64,000 bases of DNA from Rhodococcus erythropolis NBRC 15567 (GCF_001552595.1 NZ_BCRM01000013.1:1-64000), one strand, 5' to 3'. Shown: positions 9,797 to 17,971, counted from the first letter of the stretch. Notes: generated by a model not told the origin, from the letters alone. Program-made: numbers and translations.

Positions 9797-10551
9797 ACGA
9801 ACACCGTTTCGTACGGTCGCAGTAGTCGTTCCATCGCATGTCGGGGGAGGATGGGGGCATCCGCGGGATGGTCGGAAAGCGGGGCGATCTGTGAAGTGAA
9901 CTCATTGGCAGCAGCGGATTTTGCAGCCTGAACGTCGGAGGGCAAGGCCACTCTTCTGGCCCTTTCCCACGGGACTGCTGCATGATCCGGCTCAGCCCAA
10001 TGCCACGCCCAGATGGGGTACTCGATCAATCGTGATCCAGTGTCCGCGCAGGCCTTCGCCGCTGCCTCCCCGGTGGCTTCATGGTCGGGGTGGCCGTCCC
10101 CGCGCCATGTCGAGGCGCACCAGGTACCCGTCGAGGAATCACCGAGAATCGAGCTGAGACGGTCGGTCAACTCCTGTCGGTTCTCGCTGATCTTCCCGTC
10201 TGGAAGGCTCAATCGAACCGGTGCGGGAATTCCGAGTGCACGCGCTGCTCGATCCGACTCGGACCGCCTGAGATGTTCCATCTCAGGCTGAGTCACTGTT
10301 GGTGAATCGGGATGTGAGGCTCCACCGTCGGTGACAGACACCACGTGAACGTCGATGCCGGAAAGCGTTGCGAGAAGAGCAGTTCCACCCAGTCCGAGTA
10401 TTTCGTCGTCGGGATGGGGAGCGACGACGATCAATCGCGAGCACCCGGTGAGATCCAGTTCCGGAAAGCTGCGTCCCCACTCCTGCCATGTCGATTCGGG
10501 AGTGCCGCCATCGTCGACAGGCTTCTGCGCGAACAGTTTCGAGTTCACCAC
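9793..10551 (-). CDS. PIG-L family N-deacetylase
   Basis: A 252-aa zinc-dependent amidase of the LmbE/PIG-L family, which removes acetyl groups from GlcNAc-like substrates (as MshB or PIG-L does). The metal-binding motif APHPDDE is at residues 44-50 and the second motif GHPDHEATG is in the middle of the protein. No signal peptide is present, so it is cytosolic. It overlaps the acyl-CoA-dehydrogenase-like gene upstream by 7 nt and the methyltransferase downstream by 4 nt. The order GT2, ACAD-like, deacetylase, methyltransferase suggests build-up and modification of an amino-sugar conjugate. It is not MshB-like in context. Confidence 0.88.
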   Translation of the reverse strand: MVNSKLFAQKPVDDGGTPESTWQEWGRSFPELDLTGCSRLIVVAPHPDDEILGLGGTALLATLSGIDVHVVSVTDGGASHPDSPTVTQPEMEHLRRSESDRAARALGIPAPVRLSLPDGKISENRQELTDRLSSILGDSSTGTWCASTWRGDGHPDHEATGEAAAKACADTGSRLIEYPIWAWHWAEPDHAAVPWERARRVALPSDVQAAKSAAANEFTSQIAPLSDHPADAPILPRHAMERLLRPYETVFV

Positions 10552-11483
10552 GGCCGTTTCCCCTTGGCCGCAATCCGGCCCAGTTCGGCGAGATCCTTCT
10601 CGGCGTGGCTCTGCCGCAAGTAGACGGTGAGGTCGGCTACCCGCGCGGCATGCTCGGCGTCCATGCAGAGCGGTGCGGCGCCGAGAGCGCGTCCCACCCG
10701 ATCCAGGGTCTCGGTGGCGGCGCGCTCGACAATTGCCCGCACACGGAGTGCCCGCTGCATGGCCTCGGCATTTTCATCGAAAGGATCGGCGTCGATCTCC
10801 GCCGCCGCGACTGCGAGCGCGTTGCGCGCTGCGGCCAGCGCCGCATCGACCGCGCCGAGGTGGGCGAGTAGGTAGGGATCGTCGCTGCTTGCAGCCTTGT
10901 CGTACAACGGATCTGCAACGCCGCAGGCACCGCCGTACCAACATGCAGCCACGCCTATCGCGCCGTGCCAGAACCCCGGCCTGCTCAGGTAGGCGCCTGC
11001 CGTCCCGACCGGTATCGCCGGAACCATGTCGAAGTCGACCGCGCTGGAGTCGCTTTCGGCCATACCGACGGCCTTCCACGAATCGGGAACGGGATGCACC
11101 CCAGGTAGTCCGAGCTCAACTGCGAAGAGTGAGGGTACTCCGTCGACCAAGGCGGTGATCAGTGCATGCGTGCAGGTGTTGGCACCGGAACACCACAATT
11201 TGCGGCCGGTGAGCGTCCAGATCCCTACGTGCTCAGACGCATTCACCACCGGTTCGGGTGGCTCGGCCGCCCACACTCCCCACAGCTGCCCGGGTTCGGG
11301 ATCCGGCCCGTCGAGTTCGGTGAGTATCGCGACGGCATCGGTGTGAGCCTCAGCCATCCGCCCGAGAACCACATTCTCGCGCGTGAGCTCTGCCAGGGAG
11401 GTCCACCGCGCGGCTGTCGCGCCGCCGCCGGGAAGCGGCAAGTACAGTCCACCTGCGTCCAGGAGTGTGTGTAGTCGTTTCAT
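10545..11483 (-). CDS. acyl-CoA dehydrogenase-like protein (312 aa)
   Basis: It has the middle beta-domain (GIWTLTGRKLWCSGANTCTHALITA, with flavin-contacting strands) and the C-terminal four-helix bundle (LAAARNALAVAAAEID, ERAATETLDRVGRALGA) of the ACAD fold. The N-terminal helical domain is short, so it is smaller than true ACADs (about 380 aa). The catalytic Glu of fatty acyl enzymes is not obvious. It may be an ACAD-fold oxidase or hydroxylase of the pathway rather than a beta-oxidation enzyme. It overlaps its neighbours on both sides (4 nt with the GT2 gene, 7 nt with PIG-L). Confidence 0.75.
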   Translation of the reverse strand: MKRLHTLLDAGGLYLPLPGGGATAARWTSLAELTRENVVLGRMAEAHTDAVAILTELDGPDPEPGQLWGVWAAEPPEPVVNASEHVGIWTLTGRKLWCSGANTCTHALITALVDGVPSLFAVELGLPGVHPVPDSWKAVGMAESDSSAVDFDMVPAIPVGTAGAYLSRPGFWHGAIGVAACWYGGACGVADPLYDKAASSDDPYLLAHLGAVDAALAAARNALAVAAAEIDADPFDENAEAMQRALRVRAIVERAATETLDRVGRALGAAPLCMDAEHAARVADLTVYLRQSHAEKDLAELGRIAAKGKRPW

Positions 11484-12184
11484 CGTGCCAGCTCCGCTTC
11501 TTCGTTATCGGCGGTCGTACAACCCAGGTTACGGATATGTCCGGCAAAGCCGCCCGGAGTTCGGCCGTCGAGACGCGCAGACGTGGTGACCGCAATGTCT
11601 TCTGCCCACGCGATACAGGCACCAGCCTCGCTCAACCGCCGGACGAGATCGACGTCCTCGTCTTCTTCGAGATCGGAGAATCCTCCGACGCTCCAGTACA
11701 TATCCGCGCGGACACCGAGGTTGGCCCCGTGGACGTGACCGTGTCGACCATATGGATGTGCGTGGTACATACGTTCGTATCGTTCGCGAACGGAGTGTGG
11801 ATGGCCTTCCCAATCCGCGATGCGTACGGTTCCCGCGACGACGTCCGCAGTACGCGCATACTCCAATTGGCGCGCAATCCAGGTGGGGCCGACCACCGAA
11901 TCTGCATCGGTGGTGGTGAACCACGCCGAAGCTCCCAACTCTCGGCCGAACTCGGAAAAGCCCGTCGCTCGCGAACGTCCGACGTTCTGGTGCTCGACGC
12001 GGAGTACTTCGACCCCGTCGGGGATGACACCGGCGGTTCCGTCCGAACAGTTGTCGAGGACGGCAACCAGTCGGACGGGGACAACGCAAGCCGACGCCGC
12101 TGTTGCGAGTGCGCGAAGGCAACTGGGGAGGTCTTCGGCTTCGTTGTGGGCGGGAACTACGACAAGAACCTGGTCGATTGGCAC
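11480..12184 (-). CDS. family 2 glycosyltransferase
   Basis: A 234-aa GT-A transferase with the opening VLVVVPAHNEAEDLPSCL, the nucleotide-sugar DxD-type motif TTDADS near residues 90-95, and EEDEDVDLVRRL as the catalytic acidic region. No transmembrane segments are evident, so it is probably a cytosolic or peripheral enzyme. It is the first gene of the four-gene overlapping operon that runs down to 9182. Sequence style is that of GTs acting on lipid or small-molecule acceptors; donor and acceptor are unknown. Confidence 0.87.
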   Translation of the reverse strand: MPIDQVLVVVPAHNEAEDLPSCLRALATAASACVVPVRLVAVLDNCSDGTAGVIPDGVEVLRVEHQNVGRSRATGFSEFGRELGASAWFTTTDADSVVGPTWIARQLEYARTADVVAGTVRIADWEGHPHSVRERYERMYHAHPYGRHGHVHGANLGVRADMYWSVGGFSDLEEDEDVDLVRRLSEAGACIAWAEDIAVTTSARLDGRTPGGFAGHIRNLGCTTADNEEAELAR

Positions 12185-12385
12185 AGTGACGATCCTTTCC
12201 TCACCCTGGTACGGTCGGGTCTTCTTTCGTCCCGGTTCTCAACAGATAACCACATTTCGGACGAGTGCCGCCGCTCGACCGCCAGCAGTCACGCAGGTCG
12301 AAAACTGTTTCGGTGAAACATCTCTGGATGCGTTTGGGAACTGTGACTTCGGGGTACAAGACGGGGTTTTGCGACTGTGCTTTCG

Positions 12386-12408
12386 GGTGCAAAACGGGGT
12401 TTTGCACC
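12386..12408. terminator. inverted repeat downstream of GAF-ANTAR gene
   Basis: Perfect 10-bp arms (GGTGCAAAAC at 12386-12395 and its complement at 12399-12408) flank a GGG loop, 9 nt past the stop of the GAF-ANTAR gene. A partial copy of the right half (ACGGGGTTTTGC) occurs at 12361-12372. It may act as a terminator for the minus-strand gene. No clear T-tract follows, so an operator or RNA element is also possible. Confidence 0.5.
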
Positions 12409-12417
12409 GAAGAATCT

Positions 12418-13185
12418 TCAGAGCCGGCGGTGGCGCACCGAATCGATGAGCATCCGGGCAACCTCGTGCAGTTTCACGTTGGTGTTCTGCGATTGCTGCA
12501 CAAGACGGCTGAATGCTTCCTCGGCGTCGATGCCGTGGACGGCGATCAGGACACCTTTGGCTTGTTCGATCTCGGCCCGAGATTCCATGGCGCAGTGCAA
12601 CTGTGCGATGTGCTCGTGTGCTTGACGCCAGCGTCGTGAATCTGCGATCGCCGCGCCCGCACCGGCGGTGAACAATTTCATCAACTCTTCGTCGAAGGCC
12701 TTGAACTCTGTCGAGGCGAATCCGTAGACGTTGAAAGCGCCGAGCAGCTCGGTGTTCCCTTCGCCCATGGTGATCGGCACGGACAAGTAGGACCGGACGC
12801 CTTGTTTGCGGGCTTCGTCGGTGAATTCCGGCCATTCGTCGACGTGATCACCCACCTTTGCCCGAACCGAGGACACCGTGCGCGCGGCGTCAACGCACGG
12901 ACCACGATCAGCGGAGTGCTGGGCGTCATCTATCTCGGAAAGGTAGTCCGCGGTGGACGCAGCAGTTCGTGGGCCATCGGTGGACAACACCGTCACGCTG
13001 ACAGCATCGGCGTCAGGCAGTGCTTTGACCGCGGTCTCGGCCAGACGTTGGAGCATGGAGTCGAGATGCTCGTCCGTGTTCAGACTGGACCGGAGTCCGG
13101 CAATCGCTTCGGCGAGTGTGTCGAGCGAATCTGCTGCGGAAGCAAACGCCGCGGCTACCTGAGGAGCGTCCGCATTGCCTGTCAT
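12418..13185 (-). CDS. GAF-ANTAR domain transcription antiterminator
   Basis: This 255-aa regulator has a GAF sensor domain (residues about 40-175, with DRGPCVDAARTVSSVRAKVGD and RSYLSVPITMG) and a C-terminal ANTAR RNA-binding domain (AMESRAEIEQAKGVLIAVHGIDAEEAFSRLVQQSQNTNVKLHEVARMLID). ANTAR proteins bind paired hexaloop hairpins in nascent RNA to prevent termination. Sensor ligand and RNA targets are unknown. It is monocistronic, facing away from the methyltransferase at 13323. A PAS-ANTAR relative occurs at 20407. Confidence 0.92.
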   Translation of the reverse strand: MTGNADAPQVAAAFASAADSLDTLAEAIAGLRSSLNTDEHLDSMLQRLAETAVKALPDADAVSVTVLSTDGPRTAASTADYLSEIDDAQHSADRGPCVDAARTVSSVRAKVGDHVDEWPEFTDEARKQGVRSYLSVPITMGEGNTELLGAFNVYGFASTEFKAFDEELMKLFTAGAGAAIADSRRWRQAHEHIAQLHCAMESRAEIEQAKGVLIAVHGIDAEEAFSRLVQQSQNTNVKLHEVARMLIDSVRHRRL

Positions 13186-13322
13186 GACTCAGGTCTACTC
13201 CGCAAACTGCGACGATGTAACCGTTCCGGGCAGTCGATGCTGCGATGTTCGCATGAAATCCGAGGTTCCTGGGTAGCCGCACGCAGCGATGTGCGATGTC
13301 GCCTGAAAAAGAGGAGCCGATG

Positions 13323-13994
13323 ATGATCCTGCGACTACCTGGTGTGTATCGACCGCAACATGACACGTCGTTACTGGCGGATGCGCTGCTGTTCGAGCAC
13401 CTCACCGCTCGCAGCCGGGTCCTGGATCTGTGCACGGGGACCGGCGCCCTCGCCGTCGCGGCATCGGCGGCTGGTGCAGGCCACGTCGTCGCGGTCGACA
13501 TATCTCGCCGAGCATGTGCCAATGCTCGTCTCAACGGAATCCTCAACGGAACCTTGATCGATTCCCGTCGCGGCGACCTCACCGAGGCGGTACACGGCGA
13601 ACTCTTCGATCTGGTGATCTCCAACCCGCCGTACGTCCCTGCACTGGCAGACGATCTACCTACCGCTGGAATCGAACGGGCTTGGGACGCAGGCAAGGAC
13701 GGACGCGCCCTCATCGACAGAATCGCGGCCACCGTTCACGAGGTACTCGTCCCCGGCGGCACACTACTTCTTCTGCAGTCGGTACTGTGTGGGGTCGACA
13801 AGACCGGGGCGATACTCGAGGAACACGGTATGGCCGTGGAGATCTCGGCCCGGAAGTACATTCCCTTCGGGCCCGTGATGCGCGAGAGGCGCACCATGCT
13901 CGAGGCACGAGGGTTGATCACCACCGGTCAGGAAATCGAACAACTCGTGATCATTCGCGCAACGAAGTCTCGCCCTTCTCCCAACTCGATGTGA
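13323..13994 (+). CDS. HemK/PrmC-like class I methyltransferase
   Basis: A 223-aa SAM-dependent methyltransferase with motif I VLDLCTGTGALAVAAS, VVAVDIS and the substrate motif LVISNPPYVP. NPPY is typical of enzymes that methylate glutamine amides (HemK/MTQ2 type) or nucleobase nitrogens. Start ATG 13323 is chosen because GAGGAG at 13311-13316 is 6 nt upstream; ATG 13320 and 13296 fit worse. It lacks the N-terminal helical domain of the true release-factor methyltransferase PrmC. Its 3' end overlaps the convergent diiron-protein gene by 44 nt, an arrangement that suggests functional linkage. Confidence 0.85.
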   Translation: MILRLPGVYRPQHDTSLLADALLFEHLTARSRVLDLCTGTGALAVAASAAGAGHVVAVDISRRACANARLNGILNGTLIDSRRGDLTEAVHGELFDLVISNPPYVPALADDLPTAGIERAWDAGKDGRALIDRIAATVHEVLVPGGTLLLLQSVLCGVDKTGAILEEHGMAVEISARKYIPFGPVMRERRTMLEARGLITTGQEIEQLVIIRATKSRPSPNSM

Positions 13995-15000
13995 GGTGAT
14001 CGCCGAGAAGGTCGTCGAACGCGAGGCACGTTGCAGCGCCGAACAAGATGTCATCAGTGCGGTGCGGGTGCGAAGAAGCAAGACCGCCGGCAAGTTCCCG
14101 AACGGCGATCTGTTCGTGAACGGAATCCGCTTCCACGTGCTCGTCGTAGAACAGTGTCGCGTCCGAACCGAATCCGAGTCGGCGCAAGCCGGCACTGTAC
14201 CGTTTGCTCGGCAGCGCCGACGTGGTCTCGACGGCGCACAGGTGCCCGACCAGCGCTCCGAGATGTCGGCGATGAAAGCCGAAGAGCGAGAGAGCATTCA
14301 ACGACGCCAAGGTTACCGCGGGAACAGCATCGATGTAGTGGCCGTAGCGGTCCGAAAGGCCGACAGCCCGCATGGTGTCGGCAAAAAGACGCGAATGCAT
14401 TCGCTCTGCGCTGCCCCCTCCGTACTCGTCGCTCTGCACTTCGACGAGGGCTGCTTTGACGGCACCGGAGAGGCGCGAAATTCCAAGGGTGTGCACATCC
14501 GCTTCACGCAGCTGATTGAGCGAACGGTGAATCAGCACCTCCGCGAACTGATCGATTGTGGCGTCCTTCGCCATAAAGGACGCCAGACCGGGGCCTGCAC
14601 TGGGAGCCGTCATCGCCCACAAATCGGCTACGACGTCACCGGACGACGGAACCTTTCCCACGAGTTCCACGATGGCGGCCTCGAAATGCGTCTCGAGACG
14701 CGACCTCGCCGCGAGCAGGTCCAGATTCCACTCCCACGCGTCCGAGACGTTCTCGATTCCCTGCAAATGAAGCTCGTAGAGGAGCGTCAGAGTCAACTGA
14801 GCGTCGTCGTCTCGAAGAATGTCGTAGGTGGGGTCGATGGACCGTGCAACCTCGTACGCGTCAGCGGCAGCCGTAAGCTCCCTCGGATCGGCCGAGGAGC
14901 GCAGAATGGAAACGAGAGTGGCGCTCAATGGGCCGCGAGCCTGTGGAACAGGCATGGAAGTGGGCACGCCAGTGGCCGAATCGAGAAGTGAAGAGGACAT
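13951..15000 (-). CDS. heme-oxygenase-like diiron (iron-containing redox enzyme family) protein
   Basis: A 349-aa all-helical protein of the iron-containing redox enzyme family, heme-oxygenase-like diiron oxidases related to UndA, SznF and BesC. Candidate metal ligands lie in LLYELHLQGIEN (Glu/His), DEYGGGSAERMHSRLF (Asp/Glu/His) and FYDEHVEADSVHEQIA (His, Asp and His of the C-terminal helix). These enzymes activate O2 for decarboxylation, fragmentation or N-oxygenation; the substrate here is unknown. Its start codon abuts that of the divergent CDGSH gene (CATATG), and no strong RBS is visible, so the start could be internal (ATG at residue 16). The 3' end overlaps the methyltransferase gene. 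Confidence 0.82.
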   Translation of the reverse strand: MSSSLLDSATGVPTSMPVPQARGPLSATLVSILRSSADPRELTAAADAYEVARSIDPTYDILRDDDAQLTLTLLYELHLQGIENVSDAWEWNLDLLAARSRLETHFEAAIVELVGKVPSSGDVVADLWAMTAPSAGPGLASFMAKDATIDQFAEVLIHRSLNQLREADVHTLGISRLSGAVKAALVEVQSDEYGGGSAERMHSRLFADTMRAVGLSDRYGHYIDAVPAVTLASLNALSLFGFHRRHLGALVGHLCAVETTSALPSKRYSAGLRRLGFGSDATLFYDEHVEADSVHEQIAVRELAGGLASSHPHRTDDILFGAATCLAFDDLLGDHLTSSWEKGETSLRE

Positions 15001-15240
15001 ATGACCGCGTTTCCCGAATCGTCATCTGCCGAAACACCGAGTGTTGCCGGTAACAACACCACCATAACCGCCTGCTCGGACGGCCCGCTGCTGGTGCGTG
15101 GTGACTTCGAGTTGCTCCGTGACGACGGCACTCCGATAGAGAACAAGCGCTCTACGGTTGCTTTGTGTCGATGCGGGCGGACCGGCATCGCGCCGTTCTG
15201 CGACAGCTCCCACAAGAAGAAGCGGGCGCGAGCGACGTAA
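15001..15240 (+). CDS. CDGSH-type iron-sulfur domain protein
   Basis: A 79-aa protein with the CDGSH-like ligand set CRCG...PFCDSSH: Cys56, Cys58, Cys67 and His71, which bind a [2Fe-2S] cluster. It is small, soluble and probably a one-electron carrier. The RBS AGAGG lies inside the first codons of the divergent diiron gene. Position suggests that it supplies electrons to the neighbouring diiron oxygenase (inference). It is followed by a terminator hairpin at 15297-15341. Confidence 0.9.
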   Translation: MTAFPESSSAETPSVAGNNTTITACSDGPLLVRGDFELLRDDGTPIENKRSTVALCRCGRTGIAPFCDSSHKKKRARAT

Positions 15241-15296
15241 CCGGGGCCAACTCGGAACGAGCCGGACCCGTAAACCAAGACGGCCCTGAAACCAAG

Positions 15297-15341
15297 AAAA
15301 GGCTGGATGCCGGCACCGTGCGGTGCAGCGTCCAGCCTTTT
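15297..15341. terminator. bidirectional terminator between CDGSH gene and cspA
   Basis: 11-bp arms AAAAGGCTGGA (15297-15307) and their complement (15331-15341) enclose an inner 5-bp stem GCACC/GGTGC. Both exits run into T-rich tracts, so it can end the plus-strand CDGSH transcript and the minus-strand cspA transcript. A second small hairpin (arms 15342-15349 and 15352-15359, CAGTCTGA) is adjacent on the cspA side. Confidence 0.85.
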
Positions 15342-15368
15342 CAGTCTGAAGTCAGACTGGGATCGAAC

Positions 15369-15572
15369 TCAGATGGCGCGAACGTTCTGAGCCTGGGGGC
15401 CCTTCTGGCCCTGTCCGATCTCGAACTCGACCTTCTGGCCCTCGTCGAGGGACTTGTAGCCGCTGCCCTGGATCTCCGAGTAGTGAACGAACACATCCGG
15501 TCCGCCACCTTCCTGCTCGATGAATCCGAAGCCCTTTTCACCGTTGAACCACTTGACACTGCCCTGAGCCAT
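15369..15572 (-). CDS. cspA: cold shock protein (CspA family)
   Basis: A 67-aa OB-fold nucleic-acid chaperone with RNP-1-like KGFGFIEQ and RNP-2-like DVFVHYSEI, starting [17 protein letters not shown]. It binds single-stranded RNA/DNA and melts mRNA structure. Start ATG 15572 has the RBS AGGAG 9 nt upstream; a longer frame to 15743 is non-homologous. The stress setting fits, though CspA family members are often constitutive. Confidence 0.96.
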   Translation of the reverse strand: MAQGSVKWFNGEKGFGFIEQEGGGPDVFVHYSEIQGSGYKSLDEGQKVEFEIGQGQKGPQAQNVRAI

Positions 15573-15888
15573 AACCAAATTCTCCTGGATCCATCGAGCC
15601 GAGCCCTCCCATCGAGAGTCCGGTCTCACACCTGATCCTGCCATGCTCTTCTTTTTCTGTCTCCAATTACATGCATGGCGAGTTGCAGTATTTGACGGGT
15701 TTGTCCCGTTCCTGGACCCCGTCGGAAGCAGGTGATTGTTCAACTATGCACGTTTACCTGCTGTGATGTATTCGTCGCTTCGATGTAGCGCGAAATGACA
15801 ACACCTGTGTTAAATCTGGATTCGCGGCGCAGAATGCCACCCTGATACCCAGGAGGGGACCAAATACCCAACTCGATCGGGGTCGAGA
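15573..15888 (-). promoter_or_regulatory. cspA promoter and leader region
   Basis: About 316 bases without a supportable gene lie between the YihY-type gene stop and cspA. cspA mRNAs commonly have long structured leaders, and this stretch would hold that leader and promoter. No specific cold-shock box could be assigned by eye. Confidence 0.4.
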
Positions 15889-16866
15889 TCAGTCCGAATC
15901 GTCGGGTTTGGTGTGCCCGTCGAACGTCACATGGATGTTCTCGTGGGGAACCGCGCGTTGGGCTTTTGCTTGATCGGCGAAGGTACGCCGATCGCCTTCG
16001 ATGAGTTCGGTGTTGTCGGTGAACGGAGCCAACAACGCCCGCGGATGGAGTTTGTCGACTCGCACGACGTTGATTTCCGCGCACATGACGATCGAGGCGG
16101 CAGCGAGGAACAAGAAGGCCAACAAACCCAGAACGATGGCAAAGACGCCATTGGTGGTGGAGGCACCCCGCACCACGGAGGTCACGTAGAGGGCACCGAA
16201 GGACTGAAGTGCTTGCCAGAGAACAGCAGCGGCGATCGCTCCAGGCGCCACATCGGCTACCGAGAGCGGGCGGGCGCAGGTGAGCCGGAAAGCGACGATG
16301 AAGATGCCTGCATTCAAGACGACTACCGCAAGGGTCAACAGGAAGCTGAACGAACCGCCCAGATGAAGCGCACCGCCGATGTTGGAGACAGCGGTGGTCC
16401 CCAAGATCGCGAGACCGATGGTGCCCAGGAGCAGTAACCCTTGAAGACGCCCGCGGATGGGATCCGGTCGCATGTTTCGGGGCACCGACCACACCGTGTT
16501 CATCGCATTCTGGCAAGCCAGAGCGACACCGAGGCCACCGTAGAGACCACCGACGATTCCGATCACCAGCCCTGTGACACCGCCGCCGATCTGTTGCGCA
16601 TTGCCCAGATCGTCACCGATCACCGGAAACTGATGCAGAGCGGAGTCCAAGATTTGTTGCTGAAGCTCGGGGTTGCCAGAGAGCACGAAGCCGAGAATGG
16701 TCGAGAGCAACAGAAGAAGAGGGAAGAGTGAGACGAAGCCGTAGTACGCGATCAGCGCGGCGAGATAAACACCTTGATCGTCGAGGAACTTGTAGAGGAC
16801 CGCTATCGGGAACCCCAGGGCCGGATGCTTCTGTTGCAAGGCATCGAGGCGCTTGGCGATTGTCAT
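15889..16866 (-). CDS. YihY/BrkB-family inner membrane protein
   Basis: A 325-aa protein with about six transmembrane helices and the YihY hallmarks: YYGFVSLFPLLLLLSTILGF near the N-terminus, GGLYGGLGVALACQNAMNTVW, and a small-residue-rich C-terminal half ending in a hydrophilic tail. The family was once called ribonuclease BN, but that activity belongs to another gene; the real function is unknown. Start ATG 16866 gives the full MTIAKRLDAL N-terminus. Confidence 0.9.
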   Translation of the reverse strand: MTIAKRLDALQQKHPALGFPIAVLYKFLDDQGVYLAALIAYYGFVSLFPLLLLLSTILGFVLSGNPELQQQILDSALHQFPVIGDDLGNAQQIGGGVTGLVIGIVGGLYGGLGVALACQNAMNTVWSVPRNMRPDPIRGRLQGLLLLGTIGLAILGTTAVSNIGGALHLGGSFSFLLTLAVVVLNAGIFIVAFRLTCARPLSVADVAPGAIAAAVLWQALQSFGALYVTSVVRGASTTNGVFAIVLGLLAFLFLAAASIVMCAEINVVRVDKLHPRALLAPFTDNTELIEGDRRTFADQAKAQRAVPHENIHVTFDGHTKPDDSD

Positions 16867-16952
16867 TCTCGGTCTCTCTCAGCTCGTCGGACAGCCCGAC
16901 GAACCTTAGTCGCTGCGAGCGCGCGGCGCTCGACGCCGGTGCAGGCTTGGCG

Positions 16953-17390
16953 TCAGGAGGCTTCGAGTGACTTTTCTGCTTCGGCGAGCGCGCGCATTGC
17001 TCCCTCGACAGAGTTGGTGACCGGAAATTCCTCTTCCGCCCGTGCGGCCCGAAGCAAGCGTCGAAGCGGGTGTGACCCGATGACGGACCACTGGAAGTCG
17101 TGCGCTCGTGAACGGGAGTTCAGTTCGGCGAACAGTTCGAGGCAGACCGCACCGACGAACAGTGAGTTGGACAGGTCGAGAATGACGCGGGACCACTCCG
17201 CAGCGTACGAGTTGAGAAGTTCTCTCAGTTCTGGGGCGGACAGTTTATCGAGGTCGACGTCGACCTGGATCAGGACTGTCGAGGGCGTTATCCGCCAGGC
17301 TGCGAAGCCTTGTGTGTCCACGATCGGACCCAATTGTGTTGAGGGATCGACGAAATCGATCGCTGTGTGGTCGAGTTCATTCAGATTCAT
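16953..17390 (-). CDS. STAS-domain protein (anti-anti-sigma-like), phospho-site missing
   Basis: A 145-aa STAS-fold protein with IDFVDPSTQ, VLIQVDVDLDKLSAPELRELLNSYA and VILDLSNSLFVGAVCLELFAEL. In SpoIIAA/RsbV the last segment reads F-M-D-S-S-G, with Ser as phospho-acceptor; here it is F-V-G-A-V-C, so the acceptor Ser is Ala. It may still bind an anti-sigma factor or a ligand, but cannot be switched by phosphorylation at the usual site. ATG 17390 is chosen, as the upstream extension to 17573 has no STAS homology. It lies close to sigF-rsbW. Confidence 0.82.
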   Translation of the reverse strand: MNLNELDHTAIDFVDPSTQLGPIVDTQGFAAWRITPSTVLIQVDVDLDKLSAPELRELLNSYAAEWSRVILDLSNSLFVGAVCLELFAELNSRSRAHDFQWSVIGSHPLRRLLRAARAEEEFPVTNSVEGAMRALAEAEKSLEAS

Positions 17391-17707
17391 GGCAGATCCG
17401 GTCTGTGTGCTTTTCGTCGAAAGGCTGACGACCGACCTGGCGGCACGGAAAGTGGAAGAGTCCAGGTGTGGAAAGCATTGAGCCCAATGGATGTACGCAG
17501 GAAGTTGTGACCTGAATCCAGAGTCCTGATGCGAACCGAGCGCCAGCGGCTTCAGCCCCGGCTGTATTCTCAACCTCGGTATCGCTCAGTGTAGCTCGAG
17601 GGCTTGGATCGGTCCAGGCTTGTAGTCGAACATTAAGCGGTGCAATGTTTTTGGCTCGACACTTCGGTATGGTTGGGGATCAGCGCCACCTGACGAAGGG
17701 ATTTCAG
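17391..17707. promoter_or_regulatory. divergent intergenic region with SigF/SigB-type promoter
   Basis: This 317-base spacer separates the STAS gene (minus) from the 82-aa gene (plus). On the plus strand GTTTTT at 17647-17652, a 12-nt spacer and CGGTAT at 17665-17670 resemble the GTTT...GGGTAT promoters read by SigF/SigB-type factors. They lie 38 nt before the start of the 82-aa gene. No minus-strand promoter was identified. Confidence 0.5.
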
Positions 17708-17956
17708 ATGAACGACCGCGATGCACTCACGGCCATCTCGACCAAGCTCGACACACTGATCGGCGCGGAGACCAACGGTCTGCAGGACGAGGTTCCGCCC
17801 GGTTCCAGTGTTCAGCGCACCGAGCAGGACGGCGAGCACGGCCGGTGGGGGCACGATTACCGTCTCGCCAACAAGTATCTCGAGGCTCTCGACATCGGCC
17901 AGCCCGGGCTCATTGACCGAGACGAGATGGAACGTCTTGCGCAGGAATACATCTGA
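17708..17956 (+). CDS. small acidic protein (82 aa), possible SigF regulon member
   Basis: ATG 17708 has AAGGGA as RBS; the longer frame from 17645 would include the promoter. The product is hydrophilic and acidic, has no signal peptide or membrane segment, and ends LIDRDEMERLAQEYI. I do not recognise a domain. It lies convergent with and 15 bp from sigF, and a SigF-like promoter precedes it. Confidence 0.65.
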   Translation: MNDRDALTAISTKLDTLIGAETNGLQDEVPPGSSVQRTEQDGEHGRWGHDYRLANKYLEALDIGQPGLIDRDEMERLAQEYI

Positions 17957-17971
17957 TCCTGGGGACCTACT

